Positions 1-5,446 of a DNA stretch of 5,446 bases are shown in pieces. The notes under the pieces are model-generated. The model searched no databases. It saw only the letters and a list, made by a program, of their open reading frames with translations, and was not told where the DNA came from. Position 1 is the stretch's first letter, and every line of letters begins with the position of its first letter. A program made the translations under genes and the position numbers. The DNA lies in contig PWPR01000101.1 in NCBI GenBank assembly GCA_003557085.1, positions 1 to 5,446 on the forward strand, given 5' to 3'. Source of the stretch: Clostridia bacterium. Its GTDB lineage: Bacteria > Bacillota > UBA994 > PWPR01.

Positions 1-1280
1 CACAAAACTATAATAGGAGCTTTACAGGCTTAGCACCTTTAAGAACTGCACTAGTACAGTCATTTAATATTCCTGCAGTTAAAACTTTCTTAGATGTAGG
101 GATCGAAAATAGCATTAGATTTGCTTCCCAACTAGGTTTGAACACAAAGATCAATCCTTATCCATCTTCTGCTTTAGGTGGAACTGAAATGAGTCTAGAA
201 GAAGTTGTGAGAGCATTTGGAGTCTTTGCTAATGAAGGAGTGTTGGTTGGCGAACTAGCACCAAATGGAAACTGGGAAAATATTTACATTAGAAAAATAT
301 TAGATGATGATGGAAACGTCTTATATGAATCTAGCCCTATCCAAAGAACAGTTATGCAGCCTGAATCAGCCTATATTATGACTGATGTACTTAAAGATGT
401 AGTAGCAAGATTTGCCTCTACAAGAGCAATTGCAAGACCAGCTGCAGGCAAAACTGGTACTACACAAGGAGCACAGTATGCATGGTTTGTTGGTTATACA
501 CCAGACTATGTTGGAGGAGTATGGACCGGACATGATACTTATCCATTTCCACCTGATAGTGGATCAACTACATCTAATGTTCCATTAAGTGCAAGAAAAT
601 GGCATGAAAGAAATAGAATTAATGGAAGTCAATATCCTGCAAGAATTTGGGCAGATATGATGAAGAATGCATTAGACGCTATTGAGCAACCAAAGAACGC
701 TTTTAGTAAACCAAGCAATATCGTTGGCCCAATATACATTAGCTCAAAAACTGGGCTACTCCCGGGGGAATACACTCCTAGTGAGTTTATTTATGGAGAA
801 ATATTCGTTCAGGGAACAGAACCAACAGAAGTAGATGATTTTTTCCAGCAAGTTTTAATTTGTACTGAGACAAGTCTGCTAGCTAGTGAACATTGCCCTG
901 CACATAACCAAGTTGTAAGGTATCGTTTTAGTAGGGATGAACCATATGATCTTGAAGATGAGAGAGGCAATAAATTAGTGAGACCTCTAGATCATATTTG
1001 GGAGATACCAGAACATTATTGTGATGTTCATTTGCCAGGTGGAGCCTATGTTGATGAAGACGGTAATATTATATATCCTGAAGTTCCTGACAATGGAGCG
1101 GATGACCAACCACCTATAAACGATGAACCTCCTATTGATGATGAACCTGGAAATGACGACGAGCCACCGATTGATAATGGAGGCGATGAGCCTGGAAATG
1201 ACGACGAGCCACCGATTGATAATGGAGGCGATGAGCCTGGAAATGACGAGCCTATTGACAATGGTCCTGTGGGTGATTAA
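1..1280 (+). CDS. Class A penicillin-binding protein, PBP1A type (C-terminal part, 5' end outside window)
   Basis: The frame is open from position 3 to the TAA at 1278-1280, giving 425 visible residues with the start upstream of the window. Class A PBPs are membrane-anchored outside the cell: an N-terminal glycosyltransferase polymerises lipid II and a C-terminal transpeptidase cross-links the peptides. Only the transpeptidase part is visible. The SxN motif is Ser20-Phe21-Asn22, in the typical context FxGxxxLRxALxxSxN. The KTG motif is Lys150-Thr151-Gly152, followed by Thr-Thr and the family-typical AWFVGYTPDYVGGVW segment. The SxxK catalytic serine and the glycosyltransferase lie upstream. 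After the transpeptidase comes a Cys-containing extension (ICTETSLLASEHC, then HYC), seen in many clostridial PBP1A proteins. The last 63 or so residues, from 1089, are rich in Asp, Glu, Pro, Gly and Asn, with about 24 acidic residues and no Lys or Arg. TTG at 138 lies inside the conserved domain and is not a start. The gene converges on mutS2. Assignment to class A rests on the tail architecture, since the glycosyltransferase is not seen. Confidence 0.93.
   Translation, partial: QNYNRSFTGLAPLRTALVQSFNIPAVKTFLDVGIENSIRFASQLGLNTKINPYPSSALGGTEMSLEEVVRAFGVFANEGVLVGELAPNGNWENIYIRKILDDDGNVLYESSPIQRTVMQPESAYIMTDVLKDVVARFASTRAIARPAAGKTGTTQGAQYAWFVGYTPDYVGGVWTGHDTYPFPPDSGSTTSNVPLSARKWHERNRINGSQYPARIWADMMKNALDAIEQPKNAFSKPSNIVGPIYISSKTGLLPGEYTPSEFIYGEIFVQGTEPTEVDDFFQQVLICTETSLLASEHCPAHNQVVRYRFSRDEPYDLEDERGNKLVRPLDHIWEIPEHYCDVHLPGGAYVDEDGNIIYPEVPDNGADDQPPINDEPPIDDEPGNDDEPPIDNGGDEPGNDDEPPIDNGGDEPGNDEPIDNGPVGD
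1146..1250 (+). repeat. 45-bp in-frame tandem repeat in the PBP acidic tail
   Basis: Two 45-bp copies, 1146-1190 and 1191-1235, are identical base for base. A third, partial copy begins at 1236, matches for 14 bases and then continues in a shortened, diverged form (two codons missing) to about 1265. Each full copy encodes the 15-residue unit PGNDDEPPIDNGGDE. Upstream codons from about 1108 (PPINDEPPIDDE) look like older, degenerate versions of the same unit. Because the period is a multiple of three, copy-number change would lengthen or shorten the tail without breaking the frame. Perfect identity including third codon positions suggests recent duplication. Confidence 0.95.
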
Positions 1281-1293
1281 TCAAGCAGAGTAA

Positions 1294-1323
1294 ATTACTT
1301 TATTATCTTAATACTAAAGTAAT
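1294..1323. repeat. AT-rich inverted repeat after the PBP stop
   Basis: ATTACTTTA at 1294-1302 is the exact reverse complement of TAAAGTAAT at 1315-1323, with a 12-base loop. The 9-bp stem has only one G-C pair and no T-tract follows, so it would be weak alone. It sits just before the stronger hairpin at 1326-1370. It may add to 3'-end structure of the PBP transcript, or it may be chance in AT-rich DNA. Confidence 0.35.
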
Positions 1324-1325
1324 AT

Positions 1326-1370
1326 AAAACGTAGAGCATGTCTTAAATAAGACTAACTCTACGTTTTTTT
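1326..1370. terminator. Nested hairpin terminator between convergent genes, probably bidirectional
   Basis: AAAACGTAGAG (1326-1336) pairs with CTCTACGTTTT (1357-1367) in an 11-bp stem. Inside it, after a 3x3 internal loop, GTCTT (1340-1344) pairs with AAGAC (1349-1353) around an AAAT loop. On the + strand the stem runs into seven T residues (1364-1370), the form of an intrinsic terminator for the PBP gene, whose stop is 46 bases before the stem. On the minus strand the A-rich left arm gives CGTTTTATATT after the stem, so it can also end mutS2 transcripts, whose stop codon is at 1396-1398, though the T-tract there is less clean. Confidence 0.85.
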
Positions 1371-1395
1371 ATATCCACTAAAATATCAAATTATA

Positions 1396-3771
1396 TTAAT
1401 TATTAATTTTTGCAACAGTAACGCCATGACCACCCTCATCATGGTTGCCTAGCCTCATTTCTAGTACATGAGGATGGGATTTAAGATATTCCTGTACTCC
1501 TTTTCTTAAAGCACCAGTTCCTTTTCCATGAATAATGGTTACTTCAGATCTACCACTCATTATTGCATTGTCTAAGTATTTATCAATTATCTCTTCAGCC
1601 TCAACAATATTTTTGCCTCTTATGTCGAGTTCTAATGGAACATAATTACTTGACCTTGATACCGCTGCCCTTCTTACCTCTTGATTATTTTCATGTATAG
1701 GCTTTAATGTATTCTTGTTTGTCCAAAACTTCATTTGTCCACATTGAATTTGCACTTCTTCTTCATCTTTACTAATATCAATTATATATCCTTCTTGATC
1801 CCATTGTTTATGATATATTTTCATTCCTTTTTGTGGCATCCAGTCAGATGAACCCTCACTATTATGCTTTTCAAAAATAGGCTTACTATACCCATCTTGT
1901 TCTTTCCTCACTATGTCTTCAACTTCATGGAACTGTCTTCTTGAATTTTTAATAATAGATTCCATTTCTCTACTATCTCTACTGCTTTCTGCTATATGCT
2001 TAATTTCAGCTATTGCCACCTCAAGCTCTTCTTTAAGCTTAGAAATTTCTTCTTGAGCTTCTTTATATACTTGTTTTTTAAGATTAGATCTTTCATGTTT
2101 TAATCGCTCATTTTGGTCTCTAAGTTTCTTTTCAAATTCTTCATTTTTCCTTCTAATACTCTCTGCTTCGCGCAAAGTCTTACCTGCTTCATTCCTATCT
2201 ATTTCTAAATCCCTAATTAAAGACTCTATGTTCTTTTGTTCTGATGTCAAATAACTATCAGCCTTATTTATTATATCTTTTGACAAACCCAATCTTTGAG
2301 AAATTAAGAAGGCATTAGATTTTCCGGGAACTCCTAAAACCAGTTTGTAAGTTGGGCTTAAGGTTTCGATATCAAACTCAACAGATCCATTTATTATGTT
2401 TGGATGATCATAAGCAAATACTTTCAACTCACTATAATGAGTTGTAGCAACTGTAATTGACTTGATTTCCAAAAGCTTGTCAATTATAGACATAGCAAGT
2501 GCTGCCCCTTCTACAGGATCTGTACCTGCACCTAACTCATCCAATAAGACAAGTGAGTTTTCAGTAGCAATATTAAACAAGCGAACAATATTTTTCATAT
2601 GAGAAGAAAATGTGCTAAGACTTTGTTCAATGCTTTGCTCATCCCCAACATCTGCTAAAATGTTATCAAAAATAGCTACTTTAGAGTTTATATCAGCAGG
2701 TATATGCAAGCCTGATTGTGCCATTATTTGGCATAAACCTATGAGTTTAAGAGTAACAGTTTTACCACCAGTATTTGGCCCTGTAATAATGAGCGCTTTA
2801 TACTCTTTTCCTATCTTAACTGTAACTGGAACAACTTCTGATTTGGGTATCAGAGGATGCCTAGCATTAATCAAAAGTAATTCCTTATTATTACTCACTT
2901 CTGGCTCTATAGCATCCATCTCAATGCTCATATATCCTCTAGCACATAAAAAGTCTAGTATTCCCATAACATTAGCCACAAACTTTAAATTATCATATTC
3001 ATCATGACATAAAATCGTAAGCTCTCTTAATATTCTATCTACTTCTCTTTGTTCTTCTTGTTTTAGTAATCTTAGCTCATTACTTAGCTCCACAATTGCT
3101 TGCGGTTCTATGAAAAGTGTCGCACCACTTGCTGATTGATCATGTACAATCCCTTTTACTTGGTTCTTATACTCATATTTTACAGGCACTACATATTTAC
3201 CTTGCCTTGTAGTTATAAGTTTTTCTTGTAAATAAGTACTCATTCCACTCGACTGTACTATGCTTTCTACTTTCTTTCTTATATTGCTTTCTTTATTAAT
3301 AATTTGTCTTCTGATTGATTTTAACTCCGAGGTAGCATCATCTAGTACATAGCCCTCCAAGCTGATTGATTTCTTCAGCTGATTAGACAAGTCCACCAAA
3401 TACGGTGAACCTATTATCAAAGAACTAATATTTGGTGCATTTTGTTTATGCTTTCTAATTCTTTGTACTGCTCCTTCATAACAATCTAAAGTTTGAAACA
3501 GCTTGACAAATCCTTCTGGGGTAGGTGTTGATTTAATTCTAATCTGCTTAATAACAGGTCTTATGTCATGAATACCTTGCAAGCTAATTTTACCTTCAGT
3601 TATCAAATATCTTGCTTCAGAAGTTGCTCTTAATTGATTTTTGACTTCTTCATACGTACTGTATTGCTTTAAATCTGTTAAAAGATCTTCTCCTAATTGA
3701 CTTTTTATGTAAGATCTAAGTTTATCTATAATTTTATCAAATTCAAGTGTATTTAATGATTTTATATCCAC
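1396..3771 (-). CDS. mutS2: MutS2 family ATPase with C-terminal Smr domain
   Basis: 791 residues from the GTG at 3771, close to the usual family length of about 780-790. Known MutS2 roles are cytoplasmic: suppression of homologous recombination through branched-DNA binding and Smr nuclease activity, and, in Bacillus subtilis, ATP-driven splitting of collided ribosomes. Domains in order: N-terminal helical core and clamp (about 1-300; LNTLEFDKI at 6-14 is the typical start); ATPase with Walker A GPNTGGKT (331-338), signature-like STFSSH (386-391), Walker B LVLLDELGAGTDP (407-419, Asp411-Glu412) and switch His445; long charged coiled coil (about 505-630); KOW-like segment (about 649-692); Smr domain (about 713-791) with LDIRG (715-719) and HGKGTGALR (748-756). 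The MutS mismatch-recognition domain is absent, as expected. LDIR replaces the commoner LDLR, a conservative change. An in-frame TTG at 3792 would add seven residues, but the AGGAGG site lies downstream of it, so GTG is preferred. All key motifs appear intact. Confidence 0.96.
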   Translation of the reverse strand: MDIKSLNTLEFDKIIDKLRSYIKSQLGEDLLTDLKQYSTYEEVKNQLRATSEARYLITEGKISLQGIHDIRPVIKQIRIKSTPTPEGFVKLFQTLDCYEGAVQRIRKHKQNAPNISSLIIGSPYLVDLSNQLKKSISLEGYVLDDATSELKSIRRQIINKESNIRKKVESIVQSSGMSTYLQEKLITTRQGKYVVPVKYEYKNQVKGIVHDQSASGATLFIEPQAIVELSNELRLLKQEEQREVDRILRELTILCHDEYDNLKFVANVMGILDFLCARGYMSIEMDAIEPEVSNNKELLLINARHPLIPKSEVVPVTVKIGKEYKALIITGPNTGGKTVTLKLIGLCQIMAQSGLHIPADINSKVAIFDNILADVGDEQSIEQSLSTFSSHMKNIVRLFNIATENSLVLLDELGAGTDPVEGAALAMSIIDKLLEIKSITVATTHYSELKVFAYDHPNIINGSVEFDIETLSPTYKLVLGVPGKSNAFLISQRLGLSKDIINKADSYLTSEQKNIESLIRDLEIDRNEAGKTLREAESIRRKNEEFEKKLRDQNERLKHERSNLKKQVYKEAQEEISKLKEELEVAIAEIKHIAESSRDSREMESIIKNSRRQFHEVEDIVRKEQDGYSKPIFEKHNSEGSSDWMPQKGMKIYHKQWDQEGYIIDISKDEEEVQIQCGQMKFWTNKNTLKPIHENNQEVRRAAVSRSSNYVPLELDIRGKNIVEAEEIIDKYLDNAIMSGRSEVTIIHGKGTGALRKGVQEYLKSHPHVLEMRLGNHDEGGHGVTVAKINN

Positions 3772-3777
3772 AATATT

Positions 3778-3783
3778 CCTCCT
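3778..3783 (-). promoter_or_regulatory. Ribosome binding site deciding the mutS2 start
   Basis: The minus strand reads AGGAGG, then six bases (AATATT), then GTG at 3771-3769. This is a consensus Shine-Dalgarno sequence at a normal distance. It lies inside the reading that would begin at TTG 3792, which itself has only the terminator T-tract in front of it. It therefore selects the GTG start, giving the N-terminus MDIKSLNTLEF, which fits the family. Confidence 0.9.
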
Positions 3784-3790
3784 AGTGCTC

Positions 3791-3820
3791 AAAAAAAGGG
3801 GCTGATTAAATCAGTCCCCT
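3791..3820 (-). terminator. Intrinsic terminator between zapA and mutS2
   Basis: On the minus strand GGGG (3819-3816), a one-base bulge (A, 3815) and CTGAT (3814-3810) pair with ATCAG (3806-3802) and CCCC (3801-3798) around a TTA loop. Seven T residues follow (3797-3791). The stem has nine pairs, six of them G-C, with a continuous T-tract, so it is a strong candidate. It starts four bases after the zapA stop codon and ends seven bases before the mutS2 AGGAGG site. mutS2 therefore needs read-through, antitermination or a promoter overlapping the hairpin. Confidence 0.85.
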
Positions 3821-3824
3821 CCTA

Positions 3825-4106
3825 TTAAAAAATATCTCCATCACTATCTTTGAAAAGAGCAAGTTGGAAACCCTTATCATACTCTTCTTTCAAATCATTG
3901 TAATCATTTAGCAATCTAAGTGCTACTAAAACAGCTATCTGATGAGTAGCCAAATGGGGTGCAGTTGTGGCTACCTCCTGCATAAGCTTATCTAATTCAT
4001 TAGCTAGTCTCTTTATCTTGTCTTCCCCTAACGGACCTCTTAGGGTATATTTTTGACCATATATATCAACAATCACTTTTTCATTAGATTTCTTATCTTC
4101 TGCCAT
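3825..4106 (-). CDS. zapA: Cell division protein ZapA
   Basis: 93 residues from the ATG at 4106. ZapA binds FtsZ in the cytoplasm at midcell and promotes bundling of its filaments in the Z-ring. The N-terminal part (VIVDIYGQKYTLRG, about 11-24) is the beta-strand globular head typical of the family. It is followed by helical segments (KIKRLANELDKLMQEV, about 30-45) and a C-terminal helix with the conserved core IAVLVALRLLNDYNDLKEEYD (about 57-77). The coiled-coil tail is short, as in Gram-positive ZapA proteins, and length is normal for them. The ATG at 4118 would add four residues (MGDT) but lacks a Shine-Dalgarno site and would sit only about nine bases from the predicted transcription start. 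The ATG at 4106 has GGTGA in front. The gene lies between pheT (61-bp gap) and mutS2, the usual Firmicute neighbourhood, and is followed directly by a strong terminator. Confidence 0.93.
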   Translation of the reverse strand: MAEDKKSNEKVIVDIYGQKYTLRGPLGEDKIKRLANELDKLMQEVATTAPHLATHQIAVLVALRLLNDYNDLKEEYDKGFQLALFKDSDGDIF

Positions 4107-4110
4107 AGTA

Positions 4111-4115
4111 TCACC
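4111..4115 (-). promoter_or_regulatory. Ribosome binding site deciding the zapA start
   Basis: GGTGA on the minus strand (4115-4111) matches the right half of the consensus AGGAGGTGA and is four bases before the ATG at 4106, which aligns correctly with the 16S anti-Shine-Dalgarno. The alternative ATG at 4118 overlaps the approach to this site and is preceded only by A/T. This supports MAEDKKSNEK as the N-terminus. Confidence 0.7.
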
Positions 4116-4133
4116 CATTTTATATTTTTTTTC

Positions 4134-4162
4134 ATTATATCAAAGTATTTTACATTTAGCTA
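4134..4162 (-). promoter_or_regulatory. Probable extended -10 promoter for zapA
   Basis: The minus strand carries TGATATAAT (4142-4134): a perfect TATAAT preceded by TG at the extended -10 position. At 17-base spacing the -35 hexamer is TAGCTA (4162-4157), which matches TTGACA at only three positions, so the TG element would have to compensate. Transcription would begin near 4127, about 20 bases before the zapA ATG at 4106. The promoter lies entirely in the gap after the pheT stop. No terminator is visible in this gap, so zapA may also be read from the pheT transcript. Confidence 0.65.
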
Positions 4163-4167
4163 GAAAA

Positions 4168-5446
4168 TTACCTTAACTGAGCTCCATGCACTTCTTTTAA
4201 TCCTTTGATAATATTATCAATAAATTTATTAACTTCATTATTTTTGAGCGTTCCAGTCAACTTACTAAACTTCATTTGAAAAGCGCAGCTTTTCTTTCCA
4301 TTTGCAACTTGTTTACCCTCATATAAATCAAACAGTTTTACTTCATTCAAGAAATCTCCTGCGTATTCTTCAATTGTATTAACTAAATCACCTGAGTTAA
4401 CATCTAAATCGACCACAATAGCAATGTCTCTTTCCACTATAGGAAATTGGCTGATCTCCTGATAGAGATTATCTTTATCAAACTCTTGAATAACATTATG
4501 ATTAAGCTCAGCATAGATAATTCTTTGTTCACTTTCTAGGCCTAATCTATCAACAATGTCTGGATGTATCTCTCCAAGATATCCGATAAATTGATCCTCG
4601 ACATAAATATCTGCAGTTCTTCCAGGATGTAAGAATTCCTTTTTGGATTTTCTAAAAACTACATCAATTTTCAATCTATCGAATAGTTCTTCAATTACTC
4701 CCTTAAGATCAAAGAACTCATATTCTTTGTCATTTTTATCATACCAAGATGCATCTCCTTTTATTCCAGCTGCAACTAACCCAATCATTTCATATTCAAT
4801 GGGTAATGTGTTTTGAGAGTCTTTTATAAATACTGTCCCAAATTCTGACAAAAACAAACCTTTTACCTGTCTATTTAAGTTATACTTTAAGCTATTGACT
4901 AAACCAGGCAATAATGTGGTCCTCATAACACTTTGCCTTGAAGATAAAGGATTGTCAATCAATATAGAGTCTTCAACAGAATGGTCTTTTTCTAATCCTA
5001 GAGCTCTTATATCATCTAGACCATAAAAGGCATAATTTACTGCTTCACACGCACCACATGCTCTCATAATCTCTTTAATTCTTCTTCTACTTCTAACGTT
5101 TTCGGGGATAATACCTATGTCATCTAAAACTGGTATAGTTGAGTTTATATCACTAAAGCCTTTAAGTCTTAGAACTTCTTCAACCAAGTCGATTTCATTT
5201 ATGATATCAATTCTTCGCGAAGGCACTGATACTTCTAAAACGCCTTCTTTAAGCTCAACCCCAAATCCTAACCTAACTAAATAATTACTCATTTCAGAAA
5301 GTTTAATTTTTTGACCAGCTACACTTGATACCTTTTCTGGCCTTAAGTTAACTTTCTTGTATTTATTAAAATCTTTACCAGCTTTAACAGTTTTAGATAC
5401 AACCTTGCCTACACCAATTTCCTCATATAACTGTACAAACCTATTA
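4168..5446 (-). CDS. pheT: Phenylalanyl-tRNA synthetase beta subunit (C-terminal part, 5' end outside window)
   Basis: The frame is open from the right window edge (first full codon at 5445) to the TAA at 4170-4168, giving 425 of the usual roughly 790-800 residues. The cytoplasmic alpha2-beta2 enzyme charges tRNA-Phe; the beta chain gives tRNA binding and editing. Visible parts, counted from the edge: the end of the B3/B4 editing region (1-30; NRFVQLYEEIG); the B5 domain (about 32-105), whose Asp80, Asp86, Glu89 and Glu90 have the D-x5-D-x2-E-E spacing of the family's metal site; the catalytic-like, inactive core (about 110-320; NPLSSRQSVMRTTLLPGLV at 165-183); and the tRNA-anticodon-binding FDX-ACB domain (about 332-425; SQFPIVERDIAIVVD, then LFDLYEG and KKSCAF), ending in GAQLR. 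The ATG at 5292 is internal to B5 and is not the start. pheS is expected just beyond 5446. In the FDX-ACB domain TGTLKNNEV replaces the commoner DRTLTDEEV pattern, a mild divergence. Confidence 0.97.
   Translation of the reverse strand, partial: NRFVQLYEEIGVGKVVSKTVKAGKDFNKYKKVNLRPEKVSSVAGQKIKLSEMSNYLVRLGFGVELKEGVLEVSVPSRRIDIINEIDLVEEVLRLKGFSDINSTIPVLDDIGIIPENVRSRRRIKEIMRACGACEAVNYAFYGLDDIRALGLEKDHSVEDSILIDNPLSSRQSVMRTTLLPGLVNSLKYNLNRQVKGLFLSEFGTVFIKDSQNTLPIEYEMIGLVAAGIKGDASWYDKNDKEYEFFDLKGVIEELFDRLKIDVVFRKSKKEFLHPGRTADIYVEDQFIGYLGEIHPDIVDRLGLESEQRIIYAELNHNVIQEFDKDNLYQEISQFPIVERDIAIVVDLDVNSGDLVNTIEEYAGDFLNEVKLFDLYEGKQVANGKKSCAFQMKFSKLTGTLKNNEVNKFIDNIIKGLKEVHGAQLR

Noticed and set aside
1046..1261. 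Minus-strand open frame opposite the PBP tail, rich in Ser, Gly and Pro
   Set aside because: It is the antisense of the tandem repeat, so its repeats follow from the coding strand. It has no ribosome binding site or family resemblance.
1146..1265. Possible CRISPR-like or other non-coding repeat array
   Set aside because: The copies are directly adjacent with no spacers, in frame and inside a coding region, so this is a coding tandem repeat.
2612..3007. Plus-strand open frame of 131 codons inside mutS2
   Set aside because: It lies wholly opposite the MutS2 ATPase region, whose motifs are intact on the minus strand. The translation resembles no family and is an antisense shadow.
3791..3820. 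T-box or other riboswitch in front of mutS2
   Set aside because: There is no room for an aptamer or specifier structure; only a simple hairpin plus T-tract is present.
3797..3870. Possible mutS2 promoter in the 3' end of zapA (TTTTCA with TATTTT at 16-base spacing on the minus strand)
   Set aside because: Each hexamer matches consensus at only four positions in AT-rich DNA, and the start would be upstream of or inside the terminator hairpin. Not supported well enough to list.
5213..5222. 10-bp palindrome CTTCGCGAAG
   Set aside because: It lies inside the conserved B5 domain of pheT, has no loop or T-tract, and is explained by the codons for conserved residues.
1..5446. Mobile elements, tRNA or rRNA genes, defence systems, or an undescribed gene cluster
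   Set aside because: Coding sequence of four recognised housekeeping genes fills almost the whole window. The gaps are at most about 115 bases and hold only terminators and a promoter.

Overview
The window is AT-rich bacterial chromosomal DNA with ordinary housekeeping content. Gene order pheT - zapA - mutS2, AT-rich codon use, strong AGGAGG-type ribosome binding and T-tailed hairpin terminators all point to a low-GC Firmicute, most likely a member of the Clostridia. I cannot name a genus from the sequence alone.

Layout: positions 1-1280 (+ strand) carry the C-terminal part of a class A penicillin-binding protein (PBP1A type). The window starts inside its transpeptidase domain, and the protein ends in an acidic, proline-rich tail that contains a 45-bp tandem DNA repeat. 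Positions 1281-1395 are the gap between two converging transcription units and hold a nested hairpin with a T-tract, probably a bidirectional terminator. On the minus strand, from the right end leftwards, are pheT (phenylalanyl-tRNA synthetase beta chain, cut by the window edge), a 61-bp gap with an extended -10 promoter, zapA (FtsZ-ring accessory protein), a T-tailed hairpin terminator, and mutS2 (MutS2 ATPase with a C-terminal Smr domain).

The minus-strand genes serve tRNA charging, division-ring assembly and, for MutS2, DNA recombination control and/or rescue of collided ribosomes. The order matches a cluster widely seen in Firmicutes, usually headed by pheS, which would lie beyond position 5446. 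The PBP gene belongs to a separate, converging unit for cell-wall synthesis.

Start sites were re-examined. mutS2 most likely starts at the GTG at 3771, because the AGGAGG site lies inside the longer TTG-initiated reading. zapA most likely starts at the ATG at 4106, not 4118. I found no mobile element, RNA gene, CRISPR array or evident novel system. The points most worth a second look are the perfect in-frame repeat in the PBP tail and the terminator placed directly before the mutS2 ribosome binding site.
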